From Pachyseris speciosa (lineage: Eukaryota; Cnidaria; Anthozoa; Scleractinia; Pachyseridae): 64,000 nt of DNA. Location: NCBI GenBank assembly GCA_016490735.1, contig JAEMWC010000191.1, positions 1 through 64,000 of the forward strand, read 5' to 3'. Under the pieces are notes generated by a model. It searched no databases. It was not told the DNA's origin and was given only the letters and a program-made list of their open reading frames with translations. Position numbers and translations under genes: made by a program. Shown here piece after piece: positions 1-11,898 of this stretch (within the stretch, counting starts at the first letter, position 1; each line of letters begins with the position of its first letter).

Positions 1-46
1 AAACATATTACAATGAAATCAATTCTCTGGCCTAACTGATTTTTAC

Positions 47-3000
47 CTCGAATTCCATCTGCATAAAAGGGTTCCTCGCGGTACCTGGAATCTACTAGCA
101 ATATAAACATGTTGCAACAATAAATGTTAGTGGTACTGAAGAGAAAAGTTAACTAATCTACACATAAGACTCATCTGATATACACTCTTTCTAATATCAG
201 CCAGCCGTATTGGACAGTAATATTATTTAACAATCATACAGTTGAACCTCGATTATCCAGACATCAATCATCCGGACTACTTTCTCTTTTTCCGTAGTTC
301 TTGAATATTAATAAATCATTGAAACGTATATTTGAAACATATTTGATTTTCTTTCAAGCATTGAGCCTGTCGAAGCACTGGCACATATTGTAAGTAAAGT
401 GCATTCACCTGAGTTCTGATTGCATTGGTTGAGGCTTATTTTGTAGACTGAGAGCAGTCCCTTTCTGAATAGTGTCGAGGGCACGCGAAATATTCAAGGG
501 AAAAAGCTGAAAACCATTTCGCACAACCTCTCAACTACCTAGAAAAGGACAGCTAGCAGTCCCTTTTGAATTTTCAAGCTCCTAATTAATTCAGTTTTGT
601 CTCATTAACATTCATATTTTCAATTATCCAGATTCTTGATTTTCCATACCATTCAAAACAGTCCCAGCAAGTCTGAACAATCAAGGTTGGAGAGCAAATG
701 TTAACAGGCATTGGATGGGTCTCTATCATAAATATCAAGGTGTAACATTGACACTATTTAATTCAAATACCAACCATTAGTCAGTCAAAGAACAGTTTTC
801 ACTTGAACCTCTGATGCAGAAATACTTAGCATTAATGGGACTTTCACTTGACAACATTAATACATGGACATGTATGTACTCAATCCAGTGCTGGTTCACA
901 ATTTCAATCATTTTTGTGTGTTTTAGTAGACTAGGGGTTGACTTTTGTCTTGTTTCTACAATGTTCTTAATAAGCTGCTCTATCCAACAAATTTAATTAA
1001 CAAGTACTGTTCTTGTTTTTCATGAATTCGATGTCTGGTCACAGCTTGTGAGATCAGCATACTTATATTCATGAAAAGAAACATCTTCCTCACTTGACTA
1101 AGGCACTGTTAGTATTTCTTCATAACATACTTTTTTTTTTCACTGCATGAACACATTTTCATCATCTCCATCTACCAATAATATATTTACCTGATGTATT
1201 GCTTAGTCGTGTAATTGTGGATGTCACTGCTGGCGCTATGTGTCTTCTTCGTCCCTGTGTTGTCACTTTCAAGAAAATTCAAAGGAATATTCATTACCAG
1301 GACTGAAGGGTTTCAGGCAAGAATGAGCTACTGGTTGCATCCAACAACATGGCCAGAAATTCATTTCACTTTTGCACGCAGCACCGCTGACTGAGACGCA
1401 GGCTCTAGGGATGAGATAGCCCAGCTTCGATCGTTTTGTATGAAAAAGTTGAATGATAGAGACGAGGTATGGATTACAAAAAAAATTAAATAATACCTAA
1501 CAGTTGATATTCTTAGTCATGTGTACAAGTCATTCTTAAGTCATATTCATTTATATTTCGTGGCAATTTTACCCTGTATGTTTATTTCACCAATAATGGG
1601 TTTTCTTATGTAATCACTATGGTGGCCATACCATAGGACCAATCATTAGTCCTGTACTAACAGAATAAACTAGTACTTAGGCCTACACCAAGTCATTAGA
1701 GAAAGATGGCAGTGAAAAATGAACACTGATGTCTTGAAGCGAAGACAGTATTTTAACATGCAGGGATCCTCAAATGATTGAAGTCGTCACCCTACTGTGT
1801 GTTTGTATTACGAGCTGAACTTTTACCTTTGTTGGGATGAGATGGGAAGGATGAGGATGCTTTTTCAGAGGAAGAAAACACTGAAATGGGAAAGAGATGA
1901 ATGTCGTCTTGAAGTTGTCAATTGTGTTGTTGTCAGGAACCAACGATAAATGGCATTTTGGAGTGCAATGGTCGATTTTATAGACATTTATATGGAAGAC
2001 GAAGGTAAAATATATTGTTTGTACTTTTTTTGCCGGGAAGTGCTAAACTTAAATCTGCGAATTCAATTTTGCCGAAAACAATATCTAAACATGTTGTCTG
2101 GGTCAAGTTGTCATCCAACATGGCCTACTTCGGGTTGAACCGGGAGCTCTAATTTGTGTGTTACGTCAGTTGCAAACGAAGAATATGAGATTGAACAAAT
2201 TGTTTATCTTTGTAGCAGCTCGTGCTATTTATTGTAGAAGTTTTGCCTTCTCACATATCTCTGTAAAATTCTGTTGTTTGGGTTCGTGGTGTTTTTTCTA
2301 AGTGTCAATAGCTACTGTGCGTGCGTGAAATTTAATTCTGGCCATGTTGAATTCTATTGTTCCTTAATACCAGGAGGACTTTCCTGCCATGAGCCCTTCA
2401 ATTATATATTACACATTCCATTAGTAATAATATTATTATTACATAACCAGCTCCCAGCTCATTAGCATTTAATGAAAGGAACACTGGTTTGTACACACAA
2501 CGCTCACCTGTCTGCTTTTTGCCCTATTTTGGGCCTAAAAAACCCCTCGAATTCTGTTCAGTAAAAGTGGAATGTGAGAAGGTGGGAAATACTTGCAGTT
2601 AACTGGCATCACGTCCTTGCTGCTAGGAGCTTCGAAAGTGCTACGTCAGCGCTTGAGGTGACATTCAGGCCTAGCCCAAGATCGATCCATAAGGGAGAGT
2701 TTGTAAACAGTCCTCGCTAAAATAGTAGCCTAACCATGAGATAAGGCTCCTTTACCAGGCCTTGGTGTGTGCAAATGGGGGGAATTAAATGGCACTTCAC
2801 CCTGTCCTTAACCTAACCCTAACCTGAATTTTGACCTTTTCCAAGTGCTAAATGTAACCTGTTTTTTTTTATAATACCATATCATGATGCTTTAACCTGT
2901 TGTGTGATGTTTTGTTATTATTTAACAGTCAAAAACAGATTTCATGGACTGTTGTTAAGCAAATTAAAAAATGACATTTGTATTAAAGCTTCTATAAGTC

Positions 3001-6000
3001 AAATATTAAGCAAATTCCAAATTAGTTTGAAGCCAATTAAACATTTTTTGAGCTGTTTGTAGGCCCATTTCACGCAAAAAGCAGTGTTACGCTTACTAAT
3101 CAGCTTCCTTTCGTTAAATGGTAATGAGCTAGAAGCTAGTTATTATTGTTATAGCCAGATAACTTAGTATGTCTTTGGTTACTCGGTGGACTTACACTGT
3201 CTCACTTACCTTGCGGGGGATTTAAAACAATGACATCATCATCAAATGGACTTTGTAGCAAATCGTGATCTGTAGGGAAAATAAAAAGTTGGCAAACATT
3301 GTGTTTGAGTCAAAATGAATTCCCATTAAAATACTTCACTGAAGTTGCTTAGGGTATTTGTGTAAACACACGATTCTAAATTTAATCAGCCACATTGTCT
3401 TGTCTTTAAAGACTTTTTTTTAATTATACTATTTTGTTAATAACCTTACCATCATAGTCATCAATGCTGAGTTGGTCTGCACCTACACATAGAAGCATAA
3501 AATAACCATTTAGATAGTTGAAGTAGAAAAGGGGAGAGTTCTCTTGGGGGATCAATTCCAGAGGTGTTTCTTATGCTCTGAGTGGGAAAGAATTTAATTC
3601 ATTGGGTGCCTTTAATTGTTTATCAACAGTTGTAACTGTAGGGATATTTCTTTCTATTGGTTGTGTGTTCAGTAGAATATACATCCACCGGTATATTAGG
3701 GTGTTAATGTTAATGTGACTCACCATCCCTTCCAATGCTCCTTCCTGTCTCAGCTAATGCTGTAAGGTACATTCTCGTTTCACCTTAAAAAAAATTAATG
3801 TTTGGTGAGTTAAGGTCAAACTACAGCTTATTAATTTCTGGTGTCTCTTTAAAGTGCTTATGAAGCGAAGTTTGTTTTTGTACTTTTGTAAACTTCAATG
3901 CTTGAAATGCAGAATTCCAAAGTGTGAGTTGTCTAGGGAAAGAATTTGCAATTTTAATAGCACTTGAAGTTGGGCTACTTTCCCTAAAAAAAAAAAAAAT
4001 GTCGGAGTGACAAGGTTGAATTTTAATGCAAAATCACATCTTGAGACAGAAGCTTGTTTACACTCAATGATTTCTTGCCATGACAAGGAGGATGTACTTA
4101 GTGGTAGTATATTTGAAGTTTGGCCAGTCTCAAATTTAACCAATTTTACCACGACAGCTGGAACGAAAAACTGATGCATCCTCACTCCTTTTTAAACAGA
4201 TTTGTACAGCTCTGATCGTCATGGGTGCCAGTAATGCAATTATAACACCCTCCTCTAGTTTTCTCTTTTCTACTATCCACTATATTGGTGTGTGTTTTGC
4301 ACCCAAAATTATGTCACAATCTGTTGTCATGTGATATTTTGACCACACGATTTGAATTCTCTTTTTTCGTGGGAAAATAGCCCCACTTCCAGCACCAATA
4401 AATCAAGTGAGATAGTGATCTGCATGTATAGTTGACTGTATATACACACAGTATCACACACACACAGTATCAAAATGATCAAATTTAAGGTTTAATGGTG
4501 AATTTCCTCAGGTTCCCAAAAGACTAATACTTGAATAACCTCTACCTATGAGTGATACTGACACTTTCAGAAATTGTATTTTGTCTAACTTAATTTACCG
4601 GTAGGGTCCACAATTTGCTGTTTATATTGTATCTCAAGCTGCTTGTCATGGCTTTGATCTATAATAATTAATTGTGTTATTTTTTTTCACTTACGTCCAC
4701 CCCTAGGAAGTGGCAAGGCCAACTGTGTTGGGGAAGATTGAGCTGTAATTGGGGTAACAACAGGCCTAGCACCCGAGACAGTTGTTTGAGTTGTAATGGA
4801 ACTGGACACAGCTGGGACAGCAATTGATACAGTGTTGTTTGAAGGTGGATCTGAAAATAAAAATAAAGGAAATCCATCGGATGATGAAATTAAAGCTAAA
4901 TCATCATAGTAAGTGATTTATATATTAGCCATTCATGTATCATTAATTTGTTATCATAATTTTATACTTTATTAAAGCAGCAATGTATTAAGGTGGTTGA
5001 AAATACTTGTACCTTCCTCGGCCCAGTTTGTTCTCAAGGGTAGTGTTTTGACAAGGTATGTGAACAAATTACTGTAGTAGTAATCTTATCTATGTGTCAA
5101 GTTTTGTCATGTTATAAGGATGTCCCAACACTTTCCGCTATACTATCAACTTATCTCTTAAGAAATGAATAGACTTTTCACAGTTATTCACCTAAGGAAA
5201 AGGTAATGTTGTTGAATATCATCAATTAGAGTGTGCACATATTTATAATCTCCTGAGCAATTATACTAATATGTAATACAGTGTACACTGTACCTATTAT
5301 TATTATTATTATTTATTATTATTATTATTATTATATTATTATTATTATTATTATTATTTTATTTCACTTACGTCCACTTGAAGAAAGTGGCAAGGTTGAA
5401 GGTGCCAATGTAGATACAACAGGCCCAGAATTACTGTTGGTCACATTGGTCATTGCACCTGAGGCAGTTGACACCAAATTTGCTTGGGCACTGGGCACAG
5501 AATTTAACACGTTTGTGGATGGGTCTGGAGATAGAAATAAAGGAAACTCATCAGAAGTTGAAATTACATGAAAAGTGTCAAGCAAGTGATTTATGTGTTA
5601 GTCATTTCTGTCATGAATTTGTTATCAGTCAGTGTATACATCATTCAACCAACAGTGAATTAGGTGTAATTATTTTTCTTTCATGCCACTTGCAAACTGA
5701 AATATCCCCCTTCCCCTTCCTACTTCCTAATCCAATTTGTACTCAAGAGTAGTGCCATGGCAAGATTTGTGAAAAAAAATTGTGTGAAGTTTAAAAAAGA
5801 TAATTTCCTTTCATGTTAAGCATGTTGTAATGGTGTCTGCTTATTTTTTCCCATACACCATAGTGAACTATCAAGTCATGAATTTATTATTAATTTTAAA
5901 TTTTATTTGCTTAAAATAGTGTAGCCTAGTACCATCATGTACTTGGTTTTAGCATTGCTATTTTATTCACTTACTTGCAGCTGTATGTACTGATGAAGAT

Positions 6001-7594
6001 CCTGTTGTGGTAGCAACAGCCACAGACACGGGCGTGACAGGTGGGTTGATATTGGTGGATGAGTCTGAAGAATGATTTAAAGGTTATACATGTAGTGGCT
6101 TCTTACGTGTTAGCAGCAAATGGATGCTTATCTCAAGCAATTAAAAAACTGTTGGCACTTAAAAATCAGAGTTGCCTTAACCAGTAGTAGTGATAAAAGT
6201 ACATGTACATGTACCTGAAGGAAGATATAAGAAGACCCTCTTCCTGCTACTTCCACCAAACAATTCTGCTATCTTCTCTCCACTGATAACGCCTGTACCC
6301 ACCTTCATCATGGCATGGCCACGGGAATAAGATGCTATAAATTCTAATCTGTGTGATGAAAAAATGGGATACAGTTCAAAAATTACAAAGCGATTAGTAT
6401 CAGATATTTATGATTTTATGAACTATTTATGGGCTATAGGGTTTCAGGTCAAACGGGTTCATAATTTTGTTTCAATATGGTTAAAATCAGCATTTTAAAC
6501 TCTTGAATAAGTAAGTATGCAAATCAGCAGTTATTGCCTTATCTGTGAAATTTAGTTGGCAATTCAAGAAGGGAGATGAAAAATTTTCTGATGTAGCGTG
6601 CGGAATCATGGTAATATCTGTTAAATCATACCATTCCGCCCTCTTTTACCCACCCATCCTCCTTTACCACACTGACAAAAGAACAGGCCTTACCGAGTTT
6701 AGAACAATATAAAAACAGATTTGAAGATCTAGATATTGAAATCGCGTAAGATTATTGATGATGGTAAAAGGAAGTTGAACATCCCATCTGAGTTTGTGGT
6801 TTAAATCGTTTTGTCAGTGTTAAGTTTGCCGCTGGGAAAAAAAGTTGACAAGCTGTGACCCCCCTTAGTAGGAACAAGAGCGATTATCTACTGCATCATG
6901 GTATTTTCCAAGCATTTTAGTTCGGGCAGTTTGTTAAATGAAAATTCCGGAACAAGGAGTAATTAAAACTGGACAAGATATTCCACAGTTACGTATTAAG
7001 TTTTCAATCAAGCCTCAGCAACGTCAGCATGATAGGCTGGTGTTCTTTGTTGTCGTGGTAAAATGTCGGTAAAATAAAGGGCGGAAACCGCCATCTGGCC
7101 TATCTATACCACTCCCTCCAAACTTACTCCAAACACACGTCGTGCAACATAACTTCTTAATCGTCAGGTTATACAGCGTCATATACGAAATAGCCGAACT
7201 TTTGTTTTATTTTCTCATGGAGAAGTAAAAAGCAAGCAAAAAGCAGCGTCACATGTTACAATTCAGTCTGTAATTTGAGTCCATGTGAAATTGGTTACAG
7301 TCAAAGAAAACACTCGGCATCGACATTCCGTTGTGCCACATAATTGATCCTATATGTTTTCCTCTGATTTTTACGGCTAGTAACTTACCTACTGAGATCT
7401 TTTCCTGCTAACAACGGGAAGGTGGTCGTTAGGATTTCGCAGATCTTGTCTTCTGCGTAGCTTTTTGTAAACGTGATTTGTTTCACACGCCCCGCACTCA
7501 GAAGTCTTCCCCACTCCGTGCTGCTGGGAATGGCACTGAGTCGCTTGTCTAAAACGCAAACGGTTCTAAACATTGCACGTCTAGTGTGGCTCAT
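47..7594 (-). CDS. Gene C: multi-exon gene of unassigned family, 5' part (runs off left edge)
   Basis: Ten exons read in one frame on the minus strand: 7594-7389, 6348-6215, 6064-5975, 5524-5372, 4850-4695, 3783-3724, 3482-3450, 3269-3210, 1265-1191 and 84-47. All have GT-AG borders. The first two encode a compact N-terminal domain, starting MSHTRRAMFRTV, with motifs AGRVKQITFTKSY and ASYSRGHAMM. The next three are Ser/Thr/Pro-rich linkers. Exons 3 to 9 all start and end in phase 1, so any can be skipped or duplicated without breaking the frame; exons 4 and 5 end in the same GGAC before the GTAAGTGAA donor, as expected for exon duplication. The start was chosen because the paralogue, gene D, begins at the equivalent Met. 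The exon at 84-47 (NPFMQMEFE) resembles the entry of a HECT ubiquitin-ligase domain, which would lie outside the window; that is a weak inference. I do not recognise the N-terminal family. No lesion was seen. Confidence 0.65.
239..692. mobile_element. Possible short inverted-repeat element (pogo/Tigger-like ends)
   Basis: The left end reads TTGAACCTCGATTATCCAGA and the right end is an imperfect reverse complement near 671-690. No coding capacity was seen. A single similar end (GTCCGGATAATCAAGG) occurs near 50735. The family is suggested only by the end sequence. It lies in an intron of gene C. Confidence 0.35.
1348..2346 (+). mobile_element. 1-kb inverted-repeat element, copy 1
   Basis: The ends are imperfect inverted repeats starting CATGGCCAGAA. 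The whole segment is closely matched, in reverse orientation, by 24222-25195. No transposase reading frame was found, so it is probably a non-autonomous DNA element. It sits in a gene C intron between the exons at 3210-3269 and 1191-1265. No clear target duplication was found. Confidence 0.65.
5299..5362. repeat. (ATT)n microsatellite
   Basis: An ATT trinucleotide tract with a few interruptions lies in the gene C intron just downstream, in gene sense, of the exon 5524-5372. Confidence 0.9.
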
Positions 7595-9447
7595 CTTGAA
7601 ACTAATAGAGTAGGCGGATAGTGACCTCGAACCGTGTGGGAATCTGCGACCTTCCAAGCGCGTGTTTTCAACCCAGGGGATCTGAAAATTGATGCCACTC
7701 GGTTAGTGACGTAAGAGCCTTTGTAATGGTTAAGAGACAAAGAACAAAATATCTTTGTTTCACTGACTAAGGTGAGAACCCGGGGCGTTCCCTTCGCTTC
7801 GCGTCTCCTCGCAGCCTCGCGCGCGAGCGCGTCTTGCGCACGCCCCACAATCTATCGCCGAAATTAGAGAGTACTCGCAGTCTAGGTGAGAAACATCCCA
7901 GAAACCTACGACACCAAATGAAAATGCATTTTACTCAGAATTCTAACCTGTAATTGAAGATGTCATTTAACAAACGGTTGTCATGAGCATAAAGCTGATC
8001 TTTCACATGTCAGCTAATAGAAAGAGCAGTTGATTTTTAATATTGACTATAGCCTGCACAACAGGCATTGTTGGGGTACTCAAGCGGGTTTTGTGGCACG
8101 AGTGATCGATGAACGTGGGCCATCTCTATCATTCTTTTTCATCCCCTATTTTGCACTAAATGACCTCAAGTTTCTAAGCTTCCCGAACTAGGTCCTGCTG
8201 CCTGCTGACGCGGGAAAAGTAATCCGCAACGACTTACTAGCTCTAGCGTCTTCATAGTACTCCAAATATATCCGCACTAATCTTTAGTCGTTACCGGGTA
8301 CTTCTATTTTACTAGTGCCAACGGTGATTGTTAGTCCTCCCGAATTTTCCAAACCCTCCAGGAAAATTTAGAACCCATCACCGTTGGAAAGGAATTTTTT
8401 CTTACTGATTTTCAAGAGGGAATAGACCACTTTCTTATTCTCAGTGTTAGACTGGAACTTGCCTGCAATGGGCGCTAATGAATGTGAGGCAAATTTTTCA
8501 CATGCAAAAATTTGTCAGTATATTCCCCCGAATCAACTTCCATTGCAAGCTACAATCATCGTGAACATTCGCTTTTCCCCCTCCGCCCTCCACCAATCCC
8601 CCCCCCCCCCCAATCCATCGCAACGCAATGCTTCCACATTGCTGCATGAATGAATTAAATTTTACAGAACATAACCCAAGAAATATAGACGATTGTAGTT
8701 ACCGTCCAATACTGAGAATACGAAACAGGTTGCTGTTAGCTTATATTGTAGCCTCCCACGGGGGAGGAGGTGAAACACGAGTCCCCTCAAAACGACTGCG
8801 TTTGGGAGGCTATTTATATGGTAGCTAATCGAGATTTACGTTTGGTTTGCAGGATTGTTTTAATGGCTGAAACAGCCTTGAAAAGATATACTACTTCCCG
8901 GAAACCCAGTCAAACGAGGGACAGGCTCCGCTCAGTGCATTCAATACTTTCATCCGAGAGCAGGGCTCCTGCCGAGAGTCAACACTGAAAATAAATCTCA
9001 CTCTAAAATACAACGCTAATTCTAAAATTCGTTTCTTTTGGAACAAACGGTTATTTCCTATTTTTATCTTTTTATTTAAGGTTATAAATTTCGTTCCGCA
9101 TCTCTTCCTCGCCTACACAAGGCAAAAAACGCTAGCCAAAAAGGGTTCTTTTTCGGACCAGTAAGTTGAAAAACTTTGAATATGATATGATTTTAAATAA
9201 AAGAAAAGAATGAAAATCTAAGTGAGAATTGCTGTCTTCCAGTGTTTTTCTCGTGTTAGGTATTTTCGCAACTGAGCGCCATTCCCGAGAAATGTAGAAA
9301 TTTAGTCGAGTTATTCAAGGGATGCTGAGTTACTATTTTTTAGTCTGTAGGTTTTACTAAGAATTCGCCTTCTCGGCGGTCAATTCCCAACCAAGGCTAA
9401 ACGTAGTATTAAAAAAGAAGGGCAAGGCAAAATGTGACCGGTACCTA
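7595..9447. other. Gene C upstream region with CpG-rich repeat, no gene seen
   Basis: This is the left part of the divergent interval between gene C and Merlin 1. About 7790-7890 carries a CG-rich repeat, ending in a stretch like ATTAGAGAGTACTCGCAGTC, that recurs at 19545-19650, 30750-30850 and 57130-57240. A poly-C run lies at 8600-8611. The short reading frames here have no recognisable content. Confidence 0.5.
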
Positions 9448-10323
9448 GAGGGTCCACAATGATCCCGCTTTTACGCAAATTTATATATATATATATTTTT
9501 TTTTGCCTGTTAATCCCGCCATCCCACCCTTTTTTTACTTGGGAATCCCGATCCCGTCCACTTTTCAAGACGTTTTTGCGGTAATTAGAAATTTGTTCAA
9601 TAATAATTAAAGCAGAAACTTTATAGAAATAAATATTACAGCAACGATCATGAAAGGCTTTAGAAGTTTAAACATACGACCATTTTATCTAGAATGCTAT
9701 AGAACTTTCTAACGTCAAGACAAGCTCTTCCAACTATAGCGGTTCTAGAATGCTATAAAACTTTCTAATGCCAGAGCATTTTATATTTCATATTAATCAC
9801 GCACCATAGAGCTCTTCTAACTAGAACTTTCAAATGTCAAGACCTGCACCTTTATGCAGGGGAAGGCATTCCCGCTCGCATCAAGCTCGCACCCTTTTCA
9901 TAATAAATGGCGACGCAAATTATAATGTCGCATACTTCGTTTCCCGGTTCGTTCGGTAAATTAAAGTGTCGCCGCTTTCCGGCGTGGCTATAACACAAAA
10001 GATGACAATAGGACTCAAAGACATCATACCGTCTGATACTAACGTGTGGTAAGCAAAAATGGATACGTTTGAAAAGTCCTAACACGCGGTTTTTGCGCTG
10101 GTCAACTTAGGATGAAGTCACGTTGGAATTAAAATCCCGTATCCCGCTCTGTTTCCCTTGCCAATTCCGCATCCCAACCCTATAAAAATACGAAATCCCG
10201 CTCCCACTCGCTACTGAAATTCCCGCTTCCCGCCCCTGTTTTCAGCTCAAATCCCGAATATCACCGCCCATGAAAGCCAAATCCCGCATCCCCATGATCC
10301 CGCCAAACCTATTGGGGACCCTC
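9448..10323. mobile_element. Non-autonomous element with GAGGGTCC ends and internal ATCCCG repeats
   Basis: The left end GAGGGTCCACAATG is matched in inverse by ATTGGGGACCCTC at the right end. The right third is full of scattered ATCCCG motifs. No transposase frame is present. It separates gene C from Merlin 1. Confidence 0.5.
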
Positions 10324-10847
10324 ACTTATCAAGTGAAGGCGGAAATGTCACTTAAGCCGAACTATCTGATCTACTTGTGAATTCTTCGAGTTATGCTCGC
10401 ACATATCGGCAAATGACAATAGTGGTAGACGGCTTTTGAAGTCATATGGGAATACTAAAACGGCAGATTGCTAAGAGATTGAGATTTATACCGAAACTTG
10501 GCAATAAATAATCACAGATAAAAAGTTATATCAACAAACTTAATTTACTGACTCTTTCAACGGGAGTAAGTAAACTGCCCGAGAATAGCCTCATAATTCT
10601 CGCTTAGCTTGGAATAAATTGATAATTGTGGCACACTTGCGGCAAATTAATAAAGTATTCCAGTATAATTGCTTGCAGATGACACTGAAAATTCCTGCCT
10701 ATAAATAAAGAAACCATTCACACTTCCTTTAAATGACTGGGATTAAAATACGCCAATTAAACCCCAGATAAGCTTTATTGTGGGTACTATAAGAGAAGAC
10801 TCGAACAAACGGCTTTATTACTGGCCTCTAAATCATCGCGCTGACAG

Positions 10848-11746
10848 TTGCTCCTGCGTCACCGAGAAGTCATGAATCTAAACGAAATTCTAGATTTGGA
10901 ACGGGGTCCACGTTTGACTTTGATACACTGGCTACAACAGAGGTCTCTGCTGGCGAATCCGCTCAGGTGCGCACAATGCGACGAGGACATGATCTTGATA
11001 CCAAGGAACGGTAACCATGTTGATGGGTTCCATTGGTAAGTGAATAAGTTTGGCATAAGCTCATATTAAATTTGACAAAGAAAAGAAATGGATTATGTTG
11101 AGGAAATACGCGTTTTGAGAGTCACTAAGGAAATGGAAAGATTGATTTAAGGCAATTGAAACGGCTACCACGGAAACAATGCTAATATTGTAAAAACGAC
11201 GACGACACCTTTTATAGTTACAAATGGAGCGACAGTACGGAAATTTCGATTGGAGCTTTGAAAGACCGAATTTTTAATTTTTTTCCGGCGTATCTGAAAC
11301 CTTGCGTATGGAGCACGTGGAAGTAGAATATCGTTTAAATGTTTATGACATCAGATAGTCAACTAAACTAAATTTAAGTAAAAACACCCAAAAAGTGACG
11401 CGTACGCATACGATATTTGTAGAGCATAGTATATATGTCGAAAATATGCTCGGATATTTGTCCGCGGACAGTATCTGTTCCGAGAGAGAGGTCCATAAAT
11501 CAGAGTCGGTACGTAATAAGCGTGCATTAAAACCTGGATAACTCTCGTTTGCCGCTATGTGTACTGTTTCGGTTCTGTTCCATAACTCCCCAAATGATTT
11601 TATTTTTCTCCAGTGTTTCATGCTTGTTTTTATTTCGTGAAGATCAAAACAGCTTCATTTTCGTCCGAAAGCATCGCATGTAGTCTAAGAAATCGATACG
11701 AGAAAAGCGTCCACTTTTTCATTCAAAAAAATTTGGTTTATCAACG

Positions 11747-11777
<31 letters not shown>

Positions 11778-11852
11778 GGATTCGAATCCCTGTACGGTGG
11801 TCAATTTACATTATGAACTCCGTTGATAAACCAAATTTTCGTGTCTCACTTC

Positions 11853-11898
<46 letters not shown>

